DNA of 5,318 nucleotides. It comes from Actinomycetota bacterium (GTDB taxonomy: Bacteria > Actinomycetota > Thermoleophilia > UBA2241). The position numbers and the translations under genes were made by a program. Positions 1 through 5,318 of the stretch are shown piece by piece. Positions within the stretch are counted from its first letter, which is position 1. The number at the start of each line of letters is the position of its first letter. The DNA lies in the NCBI GenBank assembly GCA_003157715.1, contig PMKK01000023.1:14819-20136 (forward strand), in the 5' to 3' direction. The notes beneath the pieces were generated by a model, which worked only from the letters and a program-made list of their open reading frames with translations, was not told where the DNA came from and did not search any database.

Positions 1-1
1 G

Positions 2-526
2 ATCTGCGGCGCCGCGGCCGAGCTCGGCCGCTCGCTGCCCGAGGTCGCCACCCTCGGCCGCACGGTGAACGCCGGCGCGCGCAGCATGGGAGTGGCCCTC
101 ACGTCGGGCACGGTGCCGATGGTCGGCAAACCCACCTTCGAGCTTGGCGACGACGAGATCGAGATCGGCGTCGGCATTCACGGCGAGCCGGGCCGCGAGC
201 GCGCCAAGGCGGCCTCCGCGCGCGACATCGTGGGGGTACTGGCCGGCGCGGTCCTGGACGATCTGCCTCTTAGTCGCGGCGACCGCGTCCTGGCTTTCGT
301 GAACGGCCTGGGCGCCACGCCGCTCATGGAGCTCTACATCGTCTTCAACGAGTTGCACAAGCTGCTGACGGACCGTGGCATCGGCATCGCCCGCAACCTG
401 ATCGGCTCCTACATGACCTCGCTCGACATGGCCGGCTGCTCGATCACGCTGCTGCGCCTCGACGAGCAGCTCACCGCGCTCTGGGACGCTCCGGTCCTGA
501 CGACGGGCCTGCGGTGGGGGGCATGA
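2..526 (+). CDS. dhaK: Dihydroxyacetone kinase substrate-binding subunit DhaK, C-terminal part (5' end outside window)
   Basis: DhaK binds dihydroxyacetone covalently, as a hemiaminal with a histidine, and presents it to the ADP-carrying DhaL subunit for phosphorylation in the cytoplasm. The reading frame is open from the first bases, giving 174 visible residues, so the start lies upstream. Typical family features are [23 protein letters not shown], the GIHGEPG motif (His codon 179-181), [13 protein letters not shown] and [13 protein letters not shown]. The GIHGEPG histidine lies 114 residues before the C-terminus. This matches His218 of a family member of about 332 residues, so I take it as the substrate-binding residue. 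About half the protein is therefore present and the N-terminal sugar-binding residues are off the edge. The internal GTG at 65 is not the true start, because homology continues upstream of it ([19 protein letters not shown]). The TGA stop overlaps the dhaL ATG (ATGA), which points to one operon with coupled translation. Confidence 0.96.
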   Translation: MCGAAAELGRSLPEVATLGRTVNAGARSMGVALTSGTVPMVGKPTFELGDDEIEIGVGIHGEPGRERAKAASARDIVGVLAGAVLDDLPLSRGDRVLAFVNGLGATPLMELYIVFNELHKLLTDRGIGIARNLIGSYMTSLDMAGCSITLLRLDEQLTALWDAPVLTTGLRWGA

Positions 527-1191
527 GCGAGGCCGTCTCGGCGCCGGCCGTGGTGGCCTGGGTGCGGGCCTTCGCGGCCGCCGTAGCGCGGGAGCGCGAG
601 TACCTGACCGAGCTCGACGCGGCCATCGGCGATGCCGACCACGGCATCAACATGGAACGCGGCACGCAGGCCGTGCTGACCGGGCTCGATGTGGCTGCCG
701 CCGGCGCCGCCGGCCTTGGGCCTCTGCTGAAGTCGATAGGCATGACCCTCGTGTCGAGCGTCGGCGGCGCCGCCGGGCCGCTGTACGGTACCTTGTTTCT
801 GGCCATGGGGACCGCCGCCGGCGAGGCGACCGAGCTATCGCCGGCCGGCTGGGCGGCGGCGCTGGATGCCGGCGTCGCGGGAGTGCGGGCGCGCGGCAAG
901 GCCGAGCTCGGCGACAAGACCATGCTCGACGCCCTCCTGCCGGCGGTCGAGGCGCTGAAGTCGGCCGTCGCCTCGGGGCTGCCGCTGGAAGCCTCACTGC
1001 GGCAGTCGGCAGCGGCCGGCCGAGAGGGCATGACGGCCACGGTGGCGCTCGTTGCCCGCAAGGGCCGGGCAAGCTATCTGGGCGAGCGTAGCGCCGGCCA
1101 CCAGGACCCGGGGGCGACGTCGTCGTGGCTGCTGCTGCAGACTGCCGCCGAGACGCTGGCGGGAGAGAAGCGGCGTGGGGCGGTGCCGTGA
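523..1191 (+). CDS. dhaL: Dihydroxyacetone kinase ADP-binding subunit DhaL
   Basis: DhaL carries a tightly bound ADP that works as a cofactor. It is re-phosphorylated by DhaM and then passes the phosphate to DHA bound on DhaK. The 222-residue product is close to the roughly 210 residues usual for the family. The nucleotide/Mg motif [18 protein letters not shown] is intact. Its Asp32, Asp37 and Asp39 have the same spacing as the three metal-binding aspartates of E. coli DhaL. Other family blocks are [15 protein letters not shown] (residues about 85-100), [12 protein letters not shown], and [16 protein letters not shown] near the C-terminus. I chose ATG at 523, which overlaps the dhaK stop as ATGA. 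A GTG at 514 in the same frame would add only three residues (VGG) and is less likely. The stop overlaps the GTG start of dhaM. No frameshift or missing motif was seen. Confidence 0.96.
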   Translation: MSEAVSAPAVVAWVRAFAAAVAREREYLTELDAAIGDADHGINMERGTQAVLTGLDVAAAGAAGLGPLLKSIGMTLVSSVGGAAGPLYGTLFLAMGTAAGEATELSPAGWAAALDAGVAGVRARGKAELGDKTMLDALLPAVEALKSAVASGLPLEASLRQSAAAGREGMTATVALVARKGRASYLGERSAGHQDPGATSSWLLLQTAAETLAGEKRRGAVP

Positions 1192-4004
1192 TCGGACTGG
1201 TGCTGGTCTGCCACAGCGCGAAGCTTGCCGAGGGTGTGGCTGAACTCGCCGCGCAGATGTGCCCGAACGAAGTGCGGATCGCGGTCGCCGGCGGTCTCGA
1301 CCAACCGGGCGAGCCGCTGGGTACCGACGCCGTTCTCGTGGCGCGCGCCATCGGCGAGGCGTGGTCGCCCGACGGCGTGCTGGTCCTGATGGACCTCGGC
1401 AGCGCCGTGCTGTCGGCGGAGATGGCGCTCGACCTCCTGCCCCAGGAGCGGCGCGAGCGCGTGCTGTTGAGCGAGGCGCCGTTGGCCGAGGGCGCCGTCG
1501 CGGCGGCTGTTTCGGCCGGCCTCGGCGACTCCCTGGAGCAGGTGGCTCGCGAGGCTCGGGGTGCGCTGGCCGCCAAGGCCGCCCATCTCGTGCCGGCCGA
1601 GAGCGAGGTGGGCCCAGGTGGCGCGGCGGCCGCAAATGGCGCGGGGCCGGCTACCGTTCAAGAGGGGGCGGCGCCTGTGCCTGTGCCGGGCGGAGCGTCC
1701 GCCGGCGGCGCGCTCGCCACGGCGCTGCCGGGGCGCGGTCTGCGAGTCGTGATCGCCAACCGCTTGGGCCTTCACGCGCGCCCGGCCGCCCTGCTGGTGC
1801 GCGCGGCGGCCGGGTTCGACGCCGAGGTGACGGTCGCGAACGCCACCACGGGCCGCGGTCCGGTGAGCGCTCGCAGCCTGAACGCCGTGGCCACGCTGGG
1901 TCTGCGCCGTGGCCACGAGATGCTGGTCCGCGCCACCGGACCGCAGGGCGACGAGGCTCTGGCTGCCGTTCGAAGGCTGGCCGCCGGCGGCTTCGGCGAA
2001 CCCGCAACTGCCGCGTTCGCCGAGGTCACCTTCGCGGGTGCCCTGGAGCCATCGAACGCGGCCGGCGCGGGCCGGGCGGCCGGTCCGCAAACGGCCCCCG
2101 ACGCCCCTGCCTCAGGCGCGGTGTTGCACGGTTTCCCCGTCTCGCCGGGAATCGCCACCGGCGCGGCCCGGCGCCTGCGAGCCGTCTCGCTCGACCTGCC
2201 CGACCGTGCCTCGCACGACCCGGCCGCCGACTGGGCCGCGCTGCGGGACGCTCTGGCTGCCGTCGGCCGCGACATCAGCCGGGCACGTGACAGCGTCGCC
2301 GCTCGTGGAAGCGGCTATGACGCGGCGATCTTCGACGCCCACCTGCTGTTCCTCGAAGACGAGGCGCTGCTGGGCCCGGCACGGGCCGCGATCTTCGATC
2401 AGGGCCGAAACGCCGCGCGTGCCTGGGCCGGCGCGGTGTCGGATGCCGCGGCGGCCTGGGAGGCGCTGGACGACCCCTACCTGCGGGCGCGCGCAGCCGA
2501 TCTGCGCGGTGTCGGTGACCAGGTCCTGGCTCGCCTGCTCGAAGGGCCTTCGGAGCTCGCCGGTGCGGGATCGGGGGGTTCGGGGGGTTCGACCGGTTTC
2601 GGCGGCGCGGGCGGTTCGAATGGCGCGGGCGCCGCGCGGACGGCCGGAACGGACGCGGCTGCCCCGGACGCGGCTGCTCCGGGCATCCTGCTCGCGCCCG
2701 ACCTGACCCCAGCCCAGGTCGCCGGCCTCGCGCAGTCGGGCGTGATCGGCGTGGCCTGCGCCTTCGGCGGCCCCACGTCGCACGGCGCGATCCTCGCCCG
2801 GTCGCTCGGCATTCCCGCCGCCGTGGGCGTGGGCGAGGAGGTGCTGAGCGTGGCCGACGGGACGAGGCTGACCCTCGACGGCGAGGCCGGAACGGTCACG
2901 GTCGACCCGCCGCCCGCGGCCTTGCGGGCGGCCGAGGAGCTGCGCGCCCGGCGCGACCTCGATGCGGCCGAGGCTCGGGAGACCGCTCGTCTGCCCGCCC
3001 TGGCTCGCGACGGCCGCGTCGTGCTGGTCGAGGCGAACGTAGCGGAGGCGGGCGACGCCGAGGCGGCGCTGGCCGCCGGGGCCGACGGCATCGGTCTGCT
3101 GCGCACCGAACTGCTGTTTCTGGCCGCCGACGACCTGCCCGGCGAAGACGAGCAGGAGAGGGCCTACCGGGCGGTGGCCGCGAGCCTGAATGGCCGCCCG
3201 CTGGTGGTGCGCACCTTCGATGCCGGTGCCGACAAGCCGCTGCCCTGGCTGCCGCTGGCGGCCGAGCAGAATCCCTTTCTGGGGCTGCGCGGGATCCGCC
3301 TGGGGCTGAGCCGTCCTGAGCTGCTCGCCACCCAGTTGCGGGCGATCCTGCGCGTGGCTGCCGACTATCCGGTGCAGATCCTGCTGCCCATGGTGGCCAC
3401 CGTCGACGAGGTACGGCGGGCGCGCCGGGCGCTCGAGCAGGCAGGGGAGTGCCTGGACCGCGCCGGCGTCGCCTGTGCCTCCGTCTCTGCCGCCCGTGGG
3501 GCGGCCGCTACCGGTGTGACCGCCGCCGGCGCAGCCGGCGCGCGGCGCGTCGAACTGGGGATCATGGTGGAAGTGCCGGCGGCCGCCCTGCTTGTCGAGG
3601 AGTTCGTCCCTTACGTCGACTTCTTCTCGCTGGGCACGAACGATCTGGCTCAGTACGTCCTGGCCGCCGATCGTGGCAACGCCGCGGTGGCCTCGCTGTC
3701 CGACGCGCTGCAGCCGGCCGTCCTGCGGCTGATCGAGCGGGTGGCGCGGGTGGCCGGCGAGCACGACCGGCGGGTGGCGGTGTGCGGCGAGGCGGCCGGC
3801 GACCCTCTCGCCATCCCGATCCTGCTGGGTCTGGGCGTGACCGAGCTCTCGATGGACCCGCGCCGGATCGCGGCCGCCAAGCAGGTCGTGCGGGCCACCG
3901 AGCTCGGCGCGGCCCGGCTGCTCGCCGGCAGGGCGCTGGCGGCCGAATCGGCCGCCGAGGTACGCCGGTTTGCCGCCGAGGTACGCCGGTTTGCCGCCGA
4001 ATAG
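1188..4004 (+). CDS. dhaM: DhaM-HPr-enzyme I fusion: PEP-dependent phosphoryl donor for dihydroxyacetone kinase
   Basis: This multidomain PTS protein should take phosphate from PEP and deliver it to DhaL-bound ADP. Residues 1-135 are an EIIA-mannose-like DhaM domain, with His9 in LVCHSAKLAEG and the family block VLVLMDLGSAVLSAEMAL. A Gly/Ala/Pro linker (about 138-182) leads to an HPr domain (about 184-272) with His196 in GLHARPA. Enzyme I runs from about 312 (HGFPVSPGIATG) to the end. Its HPr-binding helices include AIFDAHLLFLEDE, and its phospho-histidine is His532 in GGPTSHGAILAR. The C-terminal PEP-binding barrel has VRTFDAGADKPLPW, NPFLGLRGIRL, IMVEVPAA, SLGTNDLAQY, ADRGN and Cys866 in VCGEAAGD. 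E. coli DhaM carries only a truncated EI part, while this protein (938 residues) has the whole enzyme. The start is GTG 1188, overlapping the dhaL stop, because family homology begins there (IGLVLVCHS). Upstream in-frame starts would add unrelated residues. EI is about 50 residues longer than E. coli EI (575) because of two low-complexity inserts. Confidence 0.95.
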   Translation: MIGLVLVCHSAKLAEGVAELAAQMCPNEVRIAVAGGLDQPGEPLGTDAVLVARAIGEAWSPDGVLVLMDLGSAVLSAEMALDLLPQERRERVLLSEAPLAEGAVAAAVSAGLGDSLEQVAREARGALAAKAAHLVPAESEVGPGGAAAANGAGPATVQEGAAPVPVPGGASAGGALATALPGRGLRVVIANRLGLHARPAALLVRAAAGFDAEVTVANATTGRGPVSARSLNAVATLGLRRGHEMLVRATGPQGDEALAAVRRLAAGGFGEPATAAFAEVTFAGALEPSNAAGAGRAAGPQTAPDAPASGAVLHGFPVSPGIATGAARRLRAVSLDLPDRASHDPAADWAALRDALAAVGRDISRARDSVAARGSGYDAAIFDAHLLFLEDEALLGPARAAIFDQGRNAARAWAGAVSDAAAAWEALDDPYLRARAADLRGVGDQVLARLLEGPSELAGAGSGGSGGSTGFGGAGGSNGAGAARTAGTDAAAPDAAAPGILLAPDLTPAQVAGLAQSGVIGVACAFGGPTSHGAILARSLGIPAAVGVGEEVLSVADGTRLTLDGEAGTVTVDPPPAALRAAEELRARRDLDAAEARETARLPALARDGRVVLVEANVAEAGDAEAALAAGADGIGLLRTELLFLAADDLPGEDEQERAYRAVAASLNGRPLVVRTFDAGADKPLPWLPLAAEQNPFLGLRGIRLGLSRPELLATQLRAILRVAADYPVQILLPMVATVDEVRRARRALEQAGECLDRAGVACASVSAARGAAATGVTAAGAAGARRVELGIMVEVPAAALLVEEFVPYVDFFSLGTNDLAQYVLAADRGNAAVASLSDALQPAVLRLIERVARVAGEHDRRVAVCGEAAGDPLAIPILLGLGVTELSMDPRRIAAAKQVVRATELGAARLLAGRALAAESAAEVRRFAAEVRRFAAE
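2571..2591 (+). repeat. 9-base tandem repeat encoding Ser-Gly-Gly units in the EI linker of dhaM
   Basis: Two perfect copies of a 9-base unit (tcggggggt) and the first three bases of a third encode SGGSGGS. They sit in a longer Gly/Ser/Ala-rich stretch (about 2559-2681, residues about 458-498). The stretch separates the EI helical HPr-binding region, which ends near VLARLLEG, from the phospho-histidine domain, which resumes at GILLAPDLTPAQ. The period is three codons, so copy changes would keep the frame. It probably acts as a flexible linker. Confidence 0.8.
2652..2681 (+). repeat. 15-base tandem duplication encoding DAAAP-DAAAP in the EI linker of dhaM
   Basis: Two adjacent 15-base copies, 2652-2666 and 2667-2681, differ at a single third codon position (ccc against the equivalent ctc context), so the encoded pentapeptide DAAAP is identical in both. 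The near-identity suggests a fairly recent duplication. It forms the distal end of the same low-complexity linker as the Ser-Gly-Gly repeat upstream. Confidence 0.8.
3951..4000 (+). repeat. 21-base tandem duplication at the 3' end of dhaM
   Basis: A 21-base unit occurs twice without mismatch (3951-3971 and 3972-3992), followed by the first 8 bases of a third copy that run up to the TAG stop. It encodes AAEVRRF repeated, so the protein ends in AAEVRRFAAEVRRFAAE. The unit is seven codons long and keeps the frame. It extends the last helix of the EI barrel by about two helical turns. Confidence 0.92.
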
Positions 4005-4122
4005 GCGATCAGGCCGCCCCGATCGTGCACGTCGACTACCGCGGCGGACGCGAGAGTGGATGCGCCCCGGGCCGGCGCCGTGACTTGCGTTTGCCGCGCG
4101 CAGCGGTGACCATCGCGGTGAG
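4005..4122 (+). other. Intergenic gap between dhaM and the cvpA-like gene
   Basis: These 118 bases are the largest gap in the window. I see no gene of recognisable family. A short GC hairpin is possible at 4062-4078 (GCGCC/GGCGC stem with a 7-base loop), but no T-tract follows, so it is not a convincing terminator. No clear -35/-10 pair stands out. A weak purine-rich GGTGA at 4105-4109 could serve as ribosome binding site for the next gene. The dha operon may end here and a second unit begin, but the sequence does not decide this. Confidence 0.5.
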
Positions 4123-4686
4123 ATGAACGTCTACGACCTGATCGTCTGCCTGCTGATCGTCCTGGTGGCCTATCGCGGCTTGCGCCGCGGCCTCATCGGC
4201 GAGCTCGTCGGCTTGGCGATGTTCGCTTGCGGCACGCTGCTGGCGCTGCGTCTAGACGCCGCCGTCGGGCGCCGCCTGGTGGCGGTCATTCCGAGCCTCG
4301 ACGCCACCGAGGGCCGCGTGCTGGCCTTCTTTGCCATCATCGTGGTGATCGGTGTCGTTCTCGGGGCGCTCGGCCGGTGGTCCAGCCGCCTCGTTTCACG
4401 CATCCCGGTGGTGGGCGGCATCAATCGCCTGGGCGGACTCGTCGCGGGGGCCGCGCTGGCACTGATCTGCGTCTGGATCGTGACGGCCGCGGTGCAGGTG
4501 CTGCCGAAAGGGCTCGCGCCTTTTTCGGCGACCGTGCGTCACTCCGAGACGGCGCATCTACTGCGCAGCCTGGGTCCCGGGGTCGACGCCGACTTGCGCG
4601 CTCGTCTCGGGCAGCTCGGCGCCGACCGCGCGGTCGGCGCCGCCCGCGCCGTCGGCGCCGCCCGCGCCGTCGGCGCCTCACGATGA
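4123..4686 (+). CDS. CvpA family inner-membrane protein
   Basis: The 187-residue product resembles the CvpA (colicin V production) family, small multi-pass membrane proteins whose molecular role is poorly defined. Visible features are the N-terminal block YDLIVCLLIVLVAYRGLRRG, followed by GLIGELVGLAMF, which is typical of the family. Four hydrophobic segments lie at about residues 5-17, 24-43, 66-84 and 104-127. A conserved-looking loop, RIPVVGGINRLGGLVAG, precedes the last helix. The length is slightly above the usual 160-180 because of an Ala/Arg/Val/Gly repeat at the C-terminus (see repeat at 4630). ATG 4123 is chosen because the family homology starts immediately after it. The Shine-Dalgarno sequence is weak (GGTGA 13 bases upstream, or GGTGAG directly abutting the start). 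The gene follows dhaM by 118 bases and precedes hutH by 24 bases, so co-transcription with hutH is plausible. No functional link to either neighbour is known to me. Confidence 0.85.
   Translation: MNVYDLIVCLLIVLVAYRGLRRGLIGELVGLAMFACGTLLALRLDAAVGRRLVAVIPSLDATEGRVLAFFAIIVVIGVVLGALGRWSSRLVSRIPVVGGINRLGGLVAGAALALICVWIVTAAVQVLPKGLAPFSATVRHSETAHLLRSLGPGVDADLRARLGQLGADRAVGAARAVGAARAVGASR
4630..4677 (+). repeat. 18-base tandem repeat at the 3' end of the cvpA-like gene
   Basis: Two full 18-base units (4630-4647 and 4648-4665) and 12 bases of a third encode AVGAAR, AVGAAR, AVGA just before the stop. The only difference in the aligned part is the first codon (gcg in copy 1, gcc in copies 2 and 3). 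The period is six codons, so length changes keep the frame. The encoded tail is outside the membrane segments, and its Arg content gives it positive charge. Confidence 0.9.
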
Positions 4687-4696
4687 ACTCGCCTGG

Positions 4697-4702
4697 AAAG
4701 GA
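4697..4702 (+). promoter_or_regulatory. Shine-Dalgarno sequence of hutH
   Basis: AAAGGA lies 8 bases before the ATG at 4711, within the 24-base gap after the cvpA-like stop. It is the clearest ribosome binding site in the window and supports ATG 4711 as the hutH start. Translation here need not depend on coupling to the upstream gene. Confidence 0.75.
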
Positions 4703-4710
4703 CGCCACAG

Positions 4711-5318
4711 ATGAAGGAACTCAGTATCGGCGATGAGGCCCTGACCATTGCCGACGTGGTGGCGGTCGCGCGGCACGCCCGGCAGGTAAGGATCGGCCCG
4801 GCGGCGCTCGAGAAACTGGCCGTCGCACGGCGCGTCGTCGAGCAGATCCTGCGCGAGGAGAGGGTCGTCTACGGCGTGACCACCGGCTTCGGCCAGCTCG
4901 CCACGACGCGTATCCCGGTCGACCAGGTGCGCCGGCTGCAGCAGAACCTCGTGCGCAGTCACGCGGTCGGCGTCGGCGAACCGCTGCCGCGCGACGTCGT
5001 GCGGGGCGCCATGCTGCTGCGCGTGAACACTATCGCCAAAGGCTACTCGGGCGTGCGCGCAGAGGTGCTCGAGACGCTCTGCCGCCTGCTGAACGCCGAC
5101 CTCGTGCCCTACATCCCTTCGCGAGGCTCGCTGGGCGCGTCGGGCGATCTCGCGCCCTCAGCCCACCTCGTGCTTGCCATGATGGGGGAAGGCGAGTTTC
5201 TGGGCAGCGGCGGCGAGCGCGAACCGGCCGGGCCGGTCCTGGCCGAAGCGGGGATCGCGCCGGTCGCCCTCGAGGCCAAAGAGGGCCTGGCCTTGCTGAA
5301 CGGCACCCAGTTCATGGC
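4711..5318 (+). CDS. hutH: Histidine ammonia-lyase, N-terminal part (3' end outside window)
   Basis: HutH removes ammonia from L-histidine to give urocanate, the first step of histidine degradation, in the cytoplasm. The frame is open to the right edge and gives 202 residues, against roughly 500 for the whole family. Visible motifs are VVYGVTTGFG (Tyr54), QQNLVRSHAVGVGE (Ser83-His84), LLRVNTIAKGYSGVR, the MIO-forming Ala143-Ser144-Gly145 in RGSLGASGDLAPSAH, and EGLALLNGTQ at 191-200. These sit one residue later than the classic Pseudomonas putida enzyme numbering (Tyr53, His83, Ala142-Gly144). The Ser-His pair at 83-84 is the pattern of histidine-specific lyases, whereas tyrosine and phenylalanine lyases differ there. 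This supports HAL over TAL or PAL. ATG 4711 has a good Shine-Dalgarno sequence and gives the usual N-terminus. No other hut gene is visible, so the rest of the pathway would have to lie downstream or elsewhere. Confidence 0.95.
   Translation, partial: MKELSIGDEALTIADVVAVARHARQVRIGPAALEKLAVARRVVEQILREERVVYGVTTGFGQLATTRIPVDQVRRLQQNLVRSHAVGVGEPLPRDVVRGAMLLRVNTIAKGYSGVRAEVLETLCRLLNADLVPYIPSRGSLGASGDLAPSAHLVLAMMGEGEFLGSGGEREPAGPVLAEAGIAPVALEAKEGLALLNGTQFM

Noticed and set aside
1259..2290. A 343-residue plus-strand frame overlapping dhaM
   Set aside because: The translation is almost entirely Arg, Gly, Ala and Pro with no domain, the signature of a shifted frame of a GC-rich gene.
2112..3764. A 550-residue open frame on the minus strand opposite dhaM
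   Set aside because: It lies wholly antisense to a gene with clear EI motifs, has no recognisable domain of its own, and long antisense open frames are expected in DNA this rich in GC.
4062..4078. GC hairpin as a rho-independent terminator after dhaM
   Set aside because: The stem is only 5 base pairs and no run of T follows, so it is indistinguishable from chance in such GC-rich sequence.
4085..4113. Possible sigma-70-like promoter for cvpA (TTGCGT, 17 bases, GACCAT)
   Set aside because: The -10 element matches the consensus at only about half the positions, and several equally weak pairs occur nearby.
3449..4126. A plus-strand open frame spanning the end of dhaM and the whole gap to cvpA
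   Set aside because: I considered a frameshifted continuation of DhaM, but the real frame carries the complete EI C-terminus to 4004, and the alternative translation is low-complexity Arg/Gly without motifs.
4711..5318. Tyrosine or phenylalanine ammonia-lyase instead of HutH
   Set aside because: The selectivity position reads Ser-His within LVRSHAVG, as in histidine lyases, and the motif spacing matches bacterial HutH.

Overview
The window is 5.3 kb of very GC-rich bacterial DNA with all recognisable genes on the + strand. G or C dominates third codon positions, one gene starts with GTG, and consecutive genes overlap or lie close together. This fits a high-GC bacterium, but nothing here fixes the phylum. 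Actinomycetota, high-GC Bacillota, Deinococcota and several proteobacterial groups all remain possible.

Layout. Positions 2-4004 hold a PTS-dependent dihydroxyacetone (DHA) kinase operon. It consists of the C-terminal half of dhaK (entering from the left edge), a complete dhaL, and a very long dhaM. The dhaK/dhaL and dhaL/dhaM junctions are 4-base overlaps (ATGA and GTGA), which implies translational coupling. The DhaM product is about 938 residues: an EIIA-mannose-like DhaM domain, an HPr domain and a full-length enzyme I. All phosphoryl-carrying histidines and the PEP-site cysteine are visible. The three proteins could therefore form a self-contained relay: PEP to EI to HPr to the DhaM EIIA domain to DhaL-bound ADP to DHA held by DhaK, giving DHA phosphate and pyruvate.

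After a 118-base gap come a small four-helix membrane protein of the CvpA family (4123-4686) and the first third of a histidine ammonia-lyase gene (hutH, 4711 to the right edge). hutH has a good Shine-Dalgarno sequence and an intact ASG (MIO) cofactor motif. No known pathway links CvpA or HutH to DHA phosphorylation, so this may simply be a run of co-directional genes.

The most unusual theme is repeated in-frame expansion of short GC-rich tandem repeats. There is a Ser-Gly-Gly and Asp-Ala-Ala-Ala-Pro linker inside the EI part of DhaM, a 21-base duplication at the very end of dhaM, and an 18-base repeat at the very end of cvpA. All have periods divisible by three. No RNA genes, insertion sequences, CRISPR arrays or convincing intrinsic terminators were seen. 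I did not find strong evidence for a wholly new system. The complete DhaM-HPr-EI fusion and the repeat-expanded linkers are the points most worth a second look.
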